NCBI RefSeq assembly: GCF_900101505.1
Contig: NZ_FMZI01000001.1
Span: 434,001-498,000, forward strand
Direction: 5' to 3'
Source of the DNA: Antarctobacter albus
Lineage (GTDB): Bacteria; Pseudomonadota; Alphaproteobacteria; Rhodobacterales; Rhodobacteraceae
DNA length: 64,000 nt
Below are positions 41,995 to 51,361 of the stretch, in pieces. Position 1 is the first letter of the stretch. Every line of letters begins with the position of its first letter. Position numbers and translations under genes: made by a program. Under the pieces are notes generated by a model that made no database searches, was not told the DNA's origin, and saw nothing but the letters and a program-made list of their open reading frames with translations.

Positions 41995-42489
41995 TCAGGG
42001 CAGGGCGCGTTCGTAGTAGGCGCTGTCGCACCATTCCCAGCCGCCGTAGAGAAAGTTCTTCTCTTCGGTGCGCAGGTGCGTAAATCCCAGTTTCTCCAGC
42101 AGCCGGCCAGAGGCCAGGTTGCGCGGGTCGATCTCGGCGGTCAGCTTTGGCAGGTGTGGCCGGTGCCGGGCCAGTTCCGGTAGGATCGCCGACAGCGCCT
42201 CAAAGGCCAGCCCTTTGCCCCAGTGATCGGGATGCAGGATATAGCCGAAGTCCGGCGCCCGCCACATTCCCGCCTTGCCGATGCAGCGGCCCTGATGCTC
42301 GATCACCAGGTCAAAGCTGTCGGGACGGTCCTCCATGAGACCCTGCAGGTAGCCAAGCGACTGCGTGATGTCGTCATGTGCGGGGTGTGACCAGTAGCGC
42401 ATGGCCCCCGGGTGCGACAGTACCGCGTGCAGCGGTTCCAGGTCCGTGGGCCGCGCCCGCCGCAACAGCAGGCGCGCGGTCCGGATCAC
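41995..42489 (-). CDS. GNAT acetyltransferase, RimJ/RimL type
   Basis: This 164-residue acetyltransferase begins IRTARLLLRRARPTDLEPL, the typical RimJ/RimL start. It contains GYILHPDHWGKGLAFEALSAIL as acetyl-CoA binding region and NLASGRLLEKLGF near the end. GTG at 42489 overlaps the stop of the AraC-type regulator (GTGA), which decides the start. Substrates of this group range from ribosomal proteins to small molecules. Confidence 0.88.
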   Translation of the reverse strand: MIRTARLLLRRARPTDLEPLHAVLSHPGAMRYWSHPAHDDITQSLGYLQGLMEDRPDSFDLVIEHQGRCIGKAGMWRAPDFGYILHPDHWGKGLAFEALSAILPELARHRPHLPKLTAEIDPRNLASGRLLEKLGFTHLRTEEKNFLYGGWEWCDSAYYERALP

Positions 42490-43496
42490 ACCGACAGGCG
42501 CGAGGATTGGGCCCCGCGTTCCCGGTAGGGCGTGGTCTTGTAATGCGCGCGGTAGCATTTCGAGAAATGCGAGGGCGAGGCAAAGCCACAGGCCAGCGCC
42601 ACGTTGATCACGCTCATTTCCGTCTGCATCAGCAGGTTGCGCGCCTTTTGCAGACGCAACTCCATGTAATAGCGCTTGGGCGAGCGGTTGAGGTAACGCC
42701 GGAACAGACGCTCGAGCTGGCGGGTGGACATGCCCACCTCCTTGGCCAGCACCGCCGGGCTGATCGGTTCCTCGATGTTGCTTTCCATCATCTGGATGAC
42801 CTGGCTCAGCTTGGGGTGGCGCACGCCGATGCGGGTTGGCACGCTCAGGCGCTGGGTGTCCTGGTCGGTGCGGATCGAGGAATAGATCTGCTGGTCGGCC
42901 ACTGCCGTGGCGAGTTCCTCGCCGTGGTCATTGGCGATGATCTGCAGGAAAAGGTCGATGGACGAGGTGCCGCCCGCCGTGGTCAGCCGGTTGCCGTCGA
43001 TGGTAAAGACCGACTTCGTCAGGTCCACCTCGTCGAATTCTTCCGAGAAACTGTCCTGGTTTTCCCAGTGGATCGTCGCCCGCTTGCCATCCAGCAGCCC
43101 GGCCTTGGCCAGGCTGTAGGCCGCGGTGCAGAGCCCGCCGATCACCAGCCCCTTGCGCGCCTCGCGGCGCAGCCAGCTGACCAGGCGTTTCGAAGTCGCC
43201 TTCTGCACGTCGGACCCGCCGCAGATCACGATGGTGTCCTCGCGGTGCAACTCGTCCAGGTCGCCGTCGAGCTGAAAGACCGTGTCGGTGGAACATCTGG
43301 CCGTTACGCCGCCTTCGCCGACGATCCGCCATTCATACAGCTTCTTCTGGGACATGCGGTTGGCCAGTCGCAGGCAATCCAGTGCCGCCGCAAAGGACAG
43401 CAGCGTGAAATTGTCGAGAAGGACAAAGACGAAGCGGCGGGGCTTGGCCGGAACGGAGTCGAGTTCGATGACCTGGCGCTGAGGCGGGGGAAACAT
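42486..43496 (-). CDS. GlxA/GbdR-type AraC-family transcriptional regulator
   Basis: This 336-residue protein has an N-terminal DJ-1/PfpI amidotransferase-like domain at about residues 20-190 (FVFVLLDNFTLLSFAAALD, IVICGGSDVQ, IGGLCTAAYSLAKAGLLDG with the nucleophile-elbow cysteine). A C-terminal AraC domain with two HTH motifs at about 230-325 follows (SPAVLAKEVGMSTRQLERLFRRYLNRSPKRYYMELRL and VALACGFASPSHFSKCYRAHYKTTP). Relatives control glycine betaine, carnitine or choline-derivative catabolism. No such genes are adjacent. Confidence 0.92.
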   Translation of the reverse strand: MFPPPQRQVIELDSVPAKPRRFVFVLLDNFTLLSFAAALDCLRLANRMSQKKLYEWRIVGEGGVTARCSTDTVFQLDGDLDELHREDTIVICGGSDVQKATSKRLVSWLRREARKGLVIGGLCTAAYSLAKAGLLDGKRATIHWENQDSFSEEFDEVDLTKSVFTIDGNRLTTAGGTSSIDLFLQIIANDHGEELATAVADQQIYSSIRTDQDTQRLSVPTRIGVRHPKLSQVIQMMESNIEEPISPAVLAKEVGMSTRQLERLFRRYLNRSPKRYYMELRLQKARNLLMQTEMSVINVALACGFASPSHFSKCYRAHYKTTPYRERGAQSSRLSV

Positions 43497-43673
43497 GAGA
43501 TGTCACCTTCCTGATCGTGCTGCGGTTGCCGGACCGCAGATGTGTCGAAGCACATGGGCAGATGTGGCCAGCAGCGTCAAGACATGTCGCGAAAAACACG
43601 GCTGGTCACGCGAACTGGCGCAGAGTATACAGCCTTTCCGTTAGCGCTCGAAACGATCAACCGGAGAGAACAG

Positions 43674-45044
43674 ATGACCGAGTGGCAGAAATCGAACTGG
43701 CGTGCCAAGCCGCGGGTTCAGATGCCCGAGTATACGGACGCCGAGGCCCTGCATGCCGTCGAGGCGCAGCTGGCCAAGTATCCGCCGCTGGTCTTTGCCG
43801 GTGAGGCGCGCACGCTCAAGAACCACCTGGCCGCCGCCGGACGCGGTGAGGCCTTCCTGCTGCAGGGCGGCGATTGCGCCGAGAGCTTTGACCAGTTCTC
43901 TGCCGATGCGATCCGCGACACCTTCAAGGTGATGCTGCAGATGGCGATGGTGCTGACGTACGGCGCCAAGGTGCCGGTGGTGAAGGTGGGCCGCATGGCG
44001 GGCCAGTTCGCCAAGCCGCGCTCTGCGCCCACCGAGGTGAAGGATGGCGTCGAGCTGCCCAGCTACCGTGGCGACATCATCAACGAGCTGGCCTTCACCC
44101 CCGAGTCGCGCATTCCGGACCCGTCGAAGATGCTGCGCGCCTACACCCAGGCAGCCGCCACGCTGAACCTGCTGCGGGCCTTTTCGACCGGGGGCTATGC
44201 CGACGTACACCAGGTGCACCAGTGGACGCTGGGCTTTACCGAGGGTGAGAAGGCGTCGAAGTACCGCGAGATGGCCGGCCGGATTTCCGACACGCTGGAC
44301 TTCATCAAGGCGGCTGGCGTGACCGGCGCCCAGGCGCACAGCCTGTCGACGGTGGAGTTCTACACCTCGCACGAGGCGCTGTTGCTGGAATACGAAGAGG
44401 CGCTGTGCCGCCGGGATTCGACCTCTGGCAACTGGCTGGCGGGGTCGGGTCACATGATCTGGATCGGCGACCGTACGCGGCAGCCGGACGGCGCGCATGT
44501 GGAATTCGCGCGGGGTGTGCTGAACCCCGTGGGGCTCAAGTGCGGGCCGACGACCACGGCCGAGGACCTCAAGGTGCTGATGCAGCGTCTGAACCCGAAG
44601 AACGAGGAAGGCAAGCTGACCCTGATCGCGCGGTTCGGCGCCGGTAAGGTGGGCGAGAACCTGCCGCGTCTCATCAAGGCCGTTCAGGAAGAAGGCGCCA
44701 ACGTGACCTGGGTCTGCGACCCGATGCACGGCAATGTCATCAAGTCGGCCACCGGCTACAAGACGCGTCCCTTCGACTCGATCCTGCGCGAAGTGCGCGA
44801 GTTCTTCTCGATCCACGAGGCCGAGGGCACGACCCCGGGCGGCGTGCATTTCGAGATGACCGGCCTCGACGTGACGGAATGCACCGGCGGCGTGCGCGAA
44901 GTGACCGAAGAGGATCTGTCCGATCGCTACCACACCGCCTGCGATCCGCGCCTCAACGCGTCGCAGTCGCTTGAACTGGCCTTCCTCGTGGCCGAGGAAC
45001 TGGTGGCGCGCCGCGAGAAGGCAAAGGAAGCTGCCAGCGCGTGA
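43674..45044 (+). CDS. Class II 3-deoxy-7-phosphoheptulonate (DAHP) synthase
   Basis: DAHP synthase condenses PEP with erythrose 4-phosphate to start the shikimate pathway. This is the plant-like class II enzyme of 456 residues. It shows [23 protein letters not shown] (metal-binding cysteine), AGQFAKPRS, the [15 protein letters not shown] segment, and [11 protein letters not shown] then GGVHFEMTG with metal ligands. The ATG at 43674 follows GGAGAG and gives the standard N-terminus; the open frame extends upstream without similarity. It is divergent from the AraC regulator. Confidence 0.96.
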   Translation: MTEWQKSNWRAKPRVQMPEYTDAEALHAVEAQLAKYPPLVFAGEARTLKNHLAAAGRGEAFLLQGGDCAESFDQFSADAIRDTFKVMLQMAMVLTYGAKVPVVKVGRMAGQFAKPRSAPTEVKDGVELPSYRGDIINELAFTPESRIPDPSKMLRAYTQAAATLNLLRAFSTGGYADVHQVHQWTLGFTEGEKASKYREMAGRISDTLDFIKAAGVTGAQAHSLSTVEFYTSHEALLLEYEEALCRRDSTSGNWLAGSGHMIWIGDRTRQPDGAHVEFARGVLNPVGLKCGPTTTAEDLKVLMQRLNPKNEEGKLTLIARFGAGKVGENLPRLIKAVQEEGANVTWVCDPMHGNVIKSATGYKTRPFDSILREVREFFSIHEAEGTTPGGVHFEMTGLDVTECTGGVREVTEEDLSDRYHTACDPRLNASQSLELAFLVAEELVARREKAKEAASA

Positions 45045-45069
45045 GGCGGCTGACAGCCCCGAAATGAGG

Positions 45070-45104
45070 AACGCCCCCGCAGGAGACTGCGGGGGCGTTT
45101 CCTT
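45070..45104 (+). terminator. Intrinsic terminator of DAHP synthase gene
   Basis: AACGCCCCCGCA and TGCGGGGGCGTT form a perfect 12-bp stem with loop GGAGAC, followed by TCCTTT. It begins 25 bases after the stop. Confidence 0.85.
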
Positions 45105-45150
45105 TGGAGCGGTTCGCTTTTTGGCGCCCGACGGGTTTTGAGGGAAGGTC

Positions 45151-45855
45151 TCAGTCGTTGCTGACGATCAGCTTGAGGTGGCCGCGTTCCGTGATCGGCG
45201 CGCGCAGGCTGTCGGCAGGCGCACTGGTGCGGGGGGCAAAGCGTGCCGGGTCCTCGCGCAACGCCGGGGCCATGTCCTCGGGGCGATCCGCCGGGACGAT
45301 GTCCTGTCCCGTCAGGGCTGGTGTCACCTCGACATTGCGCATTACGAAGCGACGCGGCGTGCGGCCGATCCGTCCGTGGCTGACCAGGGCGCCCAGCGCA
45401 CGGGTCTGGTCGCCGAAATCCGAGCGCAGCGGCAGGAGGACCATGTTGGCCTCCATGTCCGGCTTGCCGAAACCGCCCTCGGCGGTCAGGTCTATGCGGA
45501 CGATGCAGGGGCCGGCGAATAGCTCTGCCACCGCCTGGCCAAACCGCTCGCGGTCGGCGGGTGCGATCAGGCTGGACAGGGGCATCCCGGCGATCTGCAT
45601 GCCCATCAGGTCGTTGAGATGCGAGCCCGCTACGCGGATCTTAGCCATCGTCGGCGCGATGCGTTCCATGAGAAAGGCGTTTTCCAGCGCGTCTTCCATG
45701 CCGCGCGGATCGATCTGGCTGCGTAGCGGCACGGCATCCCGGGCGCATAGGCCATGCCAATACGCCTCGACCTGCCGCAGCGGCGCCAGCCGCCGCATCT
45801 TTTCCCGATCCGTCATCGAAACGACGTCCTCGCCGCTACCGCCTTTGCCCAACAT
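45151..45855 (-). CDS. PAS_5-type domain protein
   Basis: This 234-residue cytoplasmic protein has a region at about residues 25-170 ([30 protein letters not shown], then RIRVAG-like [14 protein letters not shown]) matching the PAS_5 family abundant in alphaproteobacteria. The C-terminus is Pro/Arg-rich and low in structure. PAS_5 proteins lack an attached output domain and their role is undefined. It is convergent with the DAHP synthase gene, and the 201 bases upstream to YicC show nothing definite. Confidence 0.82.
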   Translation of the reverse strand: MLGKGGSGEDVVSMTDREKMRRLAPLRQVEAYWHGLCARDAVPLRSQIDPRGMEDALENAFLMERIAPTMAKIRVAGSHLNDLMGMQIAGMPLSSLIAPADRERFGQAVAELFAGPCIVRIDLTAEGGFGKPDMEANMVLLPLRSDFGDQTRALGALVSHGRIGRTPRRFVMRNVEVTPALTGQDIVPADRPEDMAPALREDPARFAPRTSAPADSLRAPITERGHLKLIVSND

Positions 45856-46056
45856 GCCAATGCTCCTGTCGTCCGGTGCAGCATGGCGGGGCCCCCTGCC
45901 ACCAAGCCTGCTTAATCAAGGTTACGAAAACATTACTATCAGAGGTTCGCTTCAAATTCGTCCCAATTCTGAACCGAAGGTTAACGAACGGGCAGGGTGC
46001 TTGCGCCCGGACGCGTCTGCCGATACCCCCTTTGTCAACACGAGGGGAGAGGCGAG

Positions 46057-46947
46057 ATGCGGCAATCCATGACGGGGTTCGCCAGCCAGAACGGCCAGGG
46101 TCTTGGCCGCAGCTGGACCTGGGAATTGCGCGGGGTCAACGGCAAGGGGCTGGACCTGCGCCTGCGCATGCCGGATGGGATCGACGGGCTGGAAGCGGGT
46201 GTTCGGTCGCGCTGTGCCGAGCGCCTGAAGCGCGGGAACGTGCAGATCTCGCTGAAGCTGGCGGCGGAAGAGACAGCGGGCGGTCTGCGGATCGACGAGG
46301 CGCAGCTGGCCGCCGTTCTGGCCGCGATGCAACGGATCGAAAGCGACGCGATGGACAAGGGCCTGTCGCTGGCGCCCTCGACCGCGGCCGAGATCGTGGC
46401 CCTGCGCGGTGTTCTGACCGCCGAGGTACCGGAGGCCGATCCCAAGGCGCTGTGCACCGCGCTTCTGGCGGATTTCGACATGGCCCTGAACAGCTTTGTC
46501 GCCATGCGCCGGTCCGAAGGCACCGCACTCGCCCGTATCCTGACCCAGCAACTGGACGAGATCACCGGCCTCGTGGACGAGGCCGAGGCCGCCGTGGCCG
46601 AGCGACAACCGCATCAGGCCGAGCGCCTGCGCGACCAGTTGCGCCGAGTGACCGAGAATGCCGACGGTGTCGACGAGGCGCGACTGGCGCAGGAACTGGC
46701 GCTGATCGCGGTGAAATCCGACATCACCGAGGAAATCGACCGGCTGCGCGCCCATATCGCCGCCGCGCACGAGCTGCTGGAGGTCAAGGGCGCGGTGGGC
46801 CGCAAGTTCGATTTCCTGATGCAGGAGTTCAACCGCGAGGCCAACACGCTCTGTTCGAAATCCGGCGACACGCGCCTGACTCGCGCGGGCCTGGCGCTGA
46901 AAACCGTGATCGACCAGATGCGCGAGCAGGTCCAGAACGTGGAGTGA
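46057..46947 (+). CDS. YicC-family endoribonuclease-like protein
   Basis: This 296-residue protein begins [12 protein letters not shown], the highly conserved YicC start. It ends with the DUF1732 region [27 protein letters not shown]. YicC-like proteins have been reported to act as endoribonucleases in RNA decay. It precedes gmk, as in many bacteria, with an eight-base gap to the gmk start. Confidence 0.93.
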   Translation: MRQSMTGFASQNGQGLGRSWTWELRGVNGKGLDLRLRMPDGIDGLEAGVRSRCAERLKRGNVQISLKLAAEETAGGLRIDEAQLAAVLAAMQRIESDAMDKGLSLAPSTAAEIVALRGVLTAEVPEADPKALCTALLADFDMALNSFVAMRRSEGTALARILTQQLDEITGLVDEAEAAVAERQPHQAERLRDQLRRVTENADGVDEARLAQELALIAVKSDITEEIDRLRAHIAAAHELLEVKGAVGRKFDFLMQEFNREANTLCSKSGDTRLTRAGLALKTVIDQMREQVQNVE

Positions 46948-46955
46948 GCCTGACC

Positions 46956-47606
46956 ATGACGCCCGACATGACCCGCCGCGGGTTGCTCATCATCCTGTCC
47001 TCACCCTCGGGCGCGGGCAAATCCACCCTGTCGCGGCGCCTGCTGGACTGGGACCCGTCCTTGCGCTTTTCGGTCTCGGCCACGACTCGCAAGCCGCGCC
47101 CGGGCGAGGTGGACGGCGAGCATTACCACTTCATGACCGAGGAAAGCTTCAAGCGGTCGGTTGCCGAGCAGGGGATGCTGGAACACGCGCATGTGTTCGG
47201 CAATTTCTACGGCAGTCCGCGCGCGCCGGTCGAAGAGGCCATCGGACAGGGCTGTGACGTGCTCTTCGACATCGACTGGCAGGGCGCGCAGCAGATCCGC
47301 AACTCCGCGCTTGGGCAGCATACGCTGTCAGTCTTCATCCTGCCGCCGTCGATCGAGGAACTGCACCGCCGGCTGGTCAGCCGGGGACAGGATGCGCCCG
47401 AGGTGATCGCCAAGCGGATGCAGAAAAGCTGGGACGAGATCAGCCATTGGGATGGCTATGATTTCGTTCTGGTCAACGATGACCTGGACGCCACCTTTGA
47501 GCGGCTGAAGACCATCGTCACCGCAACCCGCCTGCGGCGATCGCAACAGCCCGCGCTGGTCGAACACGTCCGGCACCTGCAAACCGAATTCGAGGAACTG
47601 TCATGA
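46956..47606 (+). CDS. gmk: Guanylate kinase
   Basis: Gmk phosphorylates GMP to GDP with ATP. The 216-residue protein has the P-loop [10 protein letters not shown] at about residues 15-24, the GMP-binding [22 protein letters not shown], and [17 protein letters not shown] at 46956 is used here; ATG at 46968 would give 212 residues and is also plausible. It lies between yicC and the carbonic anhydrase gene, and its stop overlaps the next ATG. Confidence 0.96.
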   Translation: MTPDMTRRGLLIILSSPSGAGKSTLSRRLLDWDPSLRFSVSATTRKPRPGEVDGEHYHFMTEESFKRSVAEQGMLEHAHVFGNFYGSPRAPVEEAIGQGCDVLFDIDWQGAQQIRNSALGQHTLSVFILPPSIEELHRRLVSRGQDAPEVIAKRMQKSWDEISHWDGYDFVLVNDDLDATFERLKTIVTATRLRRSQQPALVEHVRHLQTEFEELS

Positions 47607-48124
47607 CCCTGTATGCACTGGACGGGATCGCCCCGGAACTGGCCGCGGATGCCTGGGTGGCGCCGGATGCCAACCTGATCGGCAAGGTGGTGATGGAGGC
47701 GAAATCCTCGGTCTGGTTCGGCTGCACCCTGCGCGGCGACAACGAGGAAATCCGTGTCGGCGAAGGCTCGAACCTGCAGGAGAACACGGTCTGCCACACC
47801 GACATGGGATATCCGCTGGTTATCGGCAAGGGCTGTACCATCGGCCACAAAGTCATGCTGCACGGTTGTACCATCGGGGACAACACGCTGATCGGCATGG
47901 GGGCGACGATCCTCAACGGGGCCAGGATCGGCAAGAACTGCCTGATCGGTGCCGGCGCGCTGGTGACCGAGGGCAAGGAAATCCCGGACGGCAGCCTGGT
48001 CATGGGGATGCCGGGCAAGGTCGTGCGCCAGCTGGACGAGGCAGCCATAGAAGGCCTGAAGAAATCCGCCCTTGGCTACCAGGCCAACGCGGCCCGTTTC
48101 GCCGCAGGCATGAAACCGGTCTGA
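47603..48124 (+). CDS. Gamma-class carbonic anhydrase family protein
   Basis: This 173-residue left-handed beta-helix protein is built of hexapeptide repeats ([29 protein letters not shown]). It contains [25 protein letters not shown], which holds metal-ligand histidines of gamma carbonic anhydrases. Members include active CO2 hydratases and PaaY-type thioesterases, so activity is not certain. The ATG overlaps the gmk stop (ATGA). Confidence 0.92.
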   Translation: MTLYALDGIAPELAADAWVAPDANLIGKVVMEAKSSVWFGCTLRGDNEEIRVGEGSNLQENTVCHTDMGYPLVIGKGCTIGHKVMLHGCTIGDNTLIGMGATILNGARIGKNCLIGAGALVTEGKEIPDGSLVMGMPGKVVRQLDEAAIEGLKKSALGYQANAARFAAGMKPV

Positions 48125-48131
48125 GCCGGTT

Positions 48132-48623
48132 TCAGCGCGAAAGCGGCTTGAGCCGTTCGGCGTGGATCGTGGGCAGCGTTGTATCGCGCTGTTCAGAATA
48201 AAGCCCGTTCGACCGCCAGTTGCCGTCCGCCTCCTGCCGCATCATCATAAAGGCGCGATAAGCGGGCATGGCAAAGGCCGACCCGCGCAGGATATAGGTT
48301 TCATGCAGGCCGATGATGCGGGTGCGTGCTTCATCGGTGAACCGGGCCGCCCGGCCCAGCCTGTGATATTCCGTGGCGCCGATCTGGGCAAAAGTCTCGC
48401 GCGCGGCCTTTGCGGTGACGATCCATTCATCCAGCGTGGCAAAGACGCGTTCCGTGTCCGGGGCGCCAATCCGGTTTGGCACAGCGATACAATCGGCCAG
48501 CTGGTCCCAGTCGCGCGCCCAGAACAGGTTGGTGATGCGGTCCAGTCCGGCCTGGTAGATCGCTTCGGCCTGCGGGTCCGTGGTCGAGACGAGTTCGGCT
48601 GCGTCTGGCTTGGGTGTCCACAT
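48132..48623 (-). CDS. Conserved hypothetical protein
   Basis: This 163-residue soluble protein contains GLDRITNLFWARDWDQLADCIAVPNRIG and ETFAQIGATEYHRLGRAARF, with mixed helix and strand. It has no signal peptide or cysteine motif. The length and the N-terminal helix pattern could fit an NTF2/SnoaL-like fold, but that is a guess. It is convergent with the carbonic anhydrase gene, seven bases apart. The 217 bases up to the next gene (48624-48840) show no clear feature. Confidence 0.7.
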   Translation of the reverse strand: MWTPKPDAAELVSTTDPQAEAIYQAGLDRITNLFWARDWDQLADCIAVPNRIGAPDTERVFATLDEWIVTAKAARETFAQIGATEYHRLGRAARFTDEARTRIIGLHETYILRGSAFAMPAYRAFMMMRQEADGNWRSNGLYSEQRDTTLPTIHAERLKPLSR

Positions 48624-48840
48624 GACCTGATCCCTGGTTACTAACTCCCCCGCACCTGGAGGCCAACGGTTCTGATACAGCCTTCGACGTACCCGTCAAT
48701 TCTGCTTTGGGATAGGGGGAACGAATTTTGGAATATGTCCTGGCGGACGGGCCGCGGAGGGCGATGGCGTTCCGGGGCTATCGACGGCGCCGGGGCGATG
48801 GGCTAAGCATCGCCGGCGCAGACAGAAGGAACCATCAGAC

Positions 48841-50019
48841 ATGAAGAAAACCCTGCAACGTCCAGCCGGTTGGCCCGCATCGCTGTCCACGCCTGTGGTT
48901 TCTCCGATTGCGCCATCGGTGGTCTATGCCTCGACCTCGCCGGACGAACTGGATTCGCAGTACGAGGGCCGAGAGACCGGCTATACCTACGCCCGTGAAG
49001 GGCATCCTAACGCCGATGTCCTGGCGCAGCGTATCGACGCGCTGGAAGGCGCCACCGGCGGGCTGGTGGTGGGGTCCGGCATGGCGGCGGTGAGCGCGGT
49101 CCTGTTGGGGCTGTGCAAGACCGGCGATCACGTCATCGGCGCCGACCAGCTGTACGGTCGGTCGCTGCGCATGATGGCCGAGGATCTGCCACGCCTGGGG
49201 ATCGCGACCTCTTTGGTGGATGCCACGGACGCGACCGCAGTGGCCGAGGCGATCCGCCCTGAAACCCGACTGGTGCTGATCGAGGTGGTCTCGAACCCAA
49301 CCATCCGCATTGCCGATCTGGACGCCGTGGCAGAGGTCTGCGCAGAGCGTGGCGTGCTGCTGGTGGTGGACAACACCTTTACCACGCCGCTGGGCATCCG
49401 GCCCTTCGAACACGGGGCCGACATCGTTCTCCACTCGGTGACCAAGCTGCTGGCTGGCCATTCCGACGCCACCCTTGGTTGGGTCGCTGCCAAGGATCCG
49501 GCGCTGGCCGAGCGGATGCGCATCTTTGCCGTCACCACGGGCATGACACCCAGTCCCTTTGATTGCTGGCTGGCCGAACGGGGCCTTGCGACCTTTGCGC
49601 TGCGCTACGCGCGCGCGCAGGACACGTCGCAACGGCTGGCGGACTACCTTTCGGGCGCCGAGGGGGTGAAGCGCGTGCTGTATCCCACACGGCCCGATCA
49701 CCCCGAGGCGGCGCGCGCGCAATCGCTGCTGAAGGGGCAGGGCGGCCACATGGTCAGCTTTGAAATCGAGGGCGGGCGCGCGGCGGCCAATGCCTTTGCC
49801 GAGGCCGCGAGCGGCATCGCCTTTGCGCCCACCCTGGGTGACGTGGGCACCACGCTGTCGCATCCCGCCTCGTCCTCGCACCGGGCCCTGACGCCCGAAG
49901 CGCGGGCAAGGATGGGTGTGTCCGAGGGGTTCTTCCGCGTCTCGGTAGGCCTTGAAGACCCCGAGGCGCTGATCGCCTGTTTCGCCGACGGGCTTGCCGC
50001 CGCAAGAGGCACCGCCTGA
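48841..50019 (+). CDS. Cys/Met metabolism PLP-dependent lyase or transferase
   Basis: This 392-residue fold-type I enzyme is of the cystathionine gamma-synthase / methionine gamma-lyase group. It shows YTYAREGHPNADVL, a VGSGMAAVSAVLLGL segment, VVDNTFTTPLGIRPFEHGADIV, and HSVTKLLAGHSDA with the PLP lysine. The TFTTP motif fits the group, but the exact reaction (gamma-lyase, gamma-synthase or sulfhydrylase) cannot be read from sequence. Its TGA overlaps the phoR ATG (TGATG), an unusual pairing for a phosphate sensor. Confidence 0.9.
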   Translation: MKKTLQRPAGWPASLSTPVVSPIAPSVVYASTSPDELDSQYEGRETGYTYAREGHPNADVLAQRIDALEGATGGLVVGSGMAAVSAVLLGLCKTGDHVIGADQLYGRSLRMMAEDLPRLGIATSLVDATDATAVAEAIRPETRLVLIEVVSNPTIRIADLDAVAEVCAERGVLLVVDNTFTTPLGIRPFEHGADIVLHSVTKLLAGHSDATLGWVAAKDPALAERMRIFAVTTGMTPSPFDCWLAERGLATFALRYARAQDTSQRLADYLSGAEGVKRVLYPTRPDHPEAARAQSLLKGQGGHMVSFEIEGGRAAANAFAEAASGIAFAPTLGDVGTTLSHPASSSHRALTPEARARMGVSEGFFRVSVGLEDPEALIACFADGLAAARGTA

Positions 50020-51059
50020 TGTCCGACTTCGTCGCCGGTTTCGTCGACGCGGTGCCGATGCCCGCCCTGGTGATCCGCAGCGACGAGAGGATCGAGGCGG
50101 CAAACGAACCGGCCCGCGCCCTGTTGGGGGCGGGTATCGGGGGGCGGCATTTCCTGACCGCGCTGCGGCAGCCGCAATTGCTGGACGCGATCGAGAACTG
50201 CCTGCGCGACCGGGCGCCGCGCGCGACCGAGTACCTTGGCAACGACGGTCGTCAGGACACCACCTTTCGCGTGTCCGTCCGGCCAGTGGATCTGCCCACA
50301 GGTGGCAGTGTCCTGGTCTCGTTCGAGGACGTGACCCATGCGCATCAGCTGGTGCAGATGCGGCGCGACTTCGTCGCCAATGTCAGCCATGAACTGCGCA
50401 CGCCGCTGACCGCCCTGATCGGTTTCATAGAAACCCTGAGGGGGCCCGCCCGGAACGACCCTGCCGGGCAACAGAGGTTTCTGGGCATCATGGAGGCCGA
50501 GGCCCACAGGATGAACCGCCTTGTCGGCGATCTTCTGTCTCTGAGCCGGGTCGAGGCCGAAGAGCGCGTGCGCCCGACCTCGCGGCTGGACCTTGCAGAA
50601 CTGGTGTTGTCGACGATCCAGGGCCTGACACCGATGGCGGCGGACAACAGCGTGACCCTGGCCCATGATCTGCCAGAAGGGCGCCGCGTGATGGTGCCCG
50701 GTGACGAGGACCAGTTGCGCCAGGTCCTGACCAACCTGATCGAGAACGGCATCAAGTACAGCGGTGAGGGCACCACGGTCACGGTGCGCCTGACGGCCCC
50801 GGACTATGTCCCGCGCCTGCAAGGCCAGGGGGTGACGCTGGTCGTCGAGGACAGCGGCGCGGGGATCGACCCGATCCACCTGCCGCGCCTGACCGAACGG
50901 TTCTACCGGGTCGACAACCACCGCTCGCGCGAGATGGGCGGCACGGGTCTGGGCCTGGCGATCGTCAAGCATATAGTGAACCGCCATCGCGGACGTCTGC
51001 GGATCGAGAGCGAAAAGGGGATGGGCACCCGATTCACGATCATCCTGCCCGTGGGCTGA
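50019..51059 (+). CDS. phoR: Phosphate regulon sensor histidine kinase PhoR, soluble form
   Basis: This 346-residue protein has an N-terminal PAS-like domain at about residues 5-105. A HisKA domain with phosphoacceptor His124 in NVSHELRTPL follows, then an HATPase domain (LTNLIENGIKYS, VEDSGAGIDP, GGTGLGLAIVKHIV). There is no transmembrane segment, unlike enteric PhoR, so it must sense through a partner such as PhoU or the Pst complex. It lies head-on to the pst operon it should control via PhoB, and is translationally coupled to the preceding PLP enzyme. Confidence 0.92.
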   Translation: MSDFVAGFVDAVPMPALVIRSDERIEAANEPARALLGAGIGGRHFLTALRQPQLLDAIENCLRDRAPRATEYLGNDGRQDTTFRVSVRPVDLPTGGSVLVSFEDVTHAHQLVQMRRDFVANVSHELRTPLTALIGFIETLRGPARNDPAGQQRFLGIMEAEAHRMNRLVGDLLSLSRVEAEERVRPTSRLDLAELVLSTIQGLTPMAADNSVTLAHDLPEGRRVMVPGDEDQLRQVLTNLIENGIKYSGEGTTVTVRLTAPDYVPRLQGQGVTLVVEDSGAGIDPIHLPRLTERFYRVDNHRSREMGGTGLGLAIVKHIVNRHRGRLRIESEKGMGTRFTIILPVG

Positions 51060-51073
51060 CCCGGTCCGACAGA

Positions 51074-51113
51074 AGCTCCCCAACGGCCCTCCGTTCGATT
51101 CGGGGGGCTTTTT
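51074..51113 (+). terminator. Intrinsic terminator of phoR
   Basis: AGCTCCCC and GGGGGGCT form the outer stem, with an inner AACGG/CCGTT hairpin, followed by TTTTT. Confidence 0.8.
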
Positions 51114-51251
51114 CATGCCCCGAATGTAACAGGGCCTTGCGGCGCTTGGTCCTTGCTGACGTCGGGTCCGGCCTGTTGCCTTCGGTCACGATCCGCCGGG
51201 TGAGTTTGATTCGTCAGCCCTGACAGGAGGTTGATCGGCCCTAAATGGCTG

Positions 51252-51284
51252 GTGTCATAAAACTGTTACCCAAGCGTCACAAAA
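51252..51284 (+). promoter_or_regulatory. Pho box (three 11-bp repeats) upstream of pstS
   Basis: GTGTCATAAAA, CTGTTACCCAA and GCGTCACAAAA lie in tandem at exact 11-base spacing. This matches the PhoB-binding repeat (CTGTCATAAAT type). The first repeat is best, and the array ends 77 bases before the pstS start. PhoB, encoded at the end of the operon, should activate here under phosphate limitation. Confidence 0.88.
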
Positions 51285-51361
51285 CCATAGCGCGGGGCCT
51301 TTAGCGGTCCGGGCCAAGGTCATCGTGGGGATGACTGATTCCTAAGTTCAGGGAGCTATCC

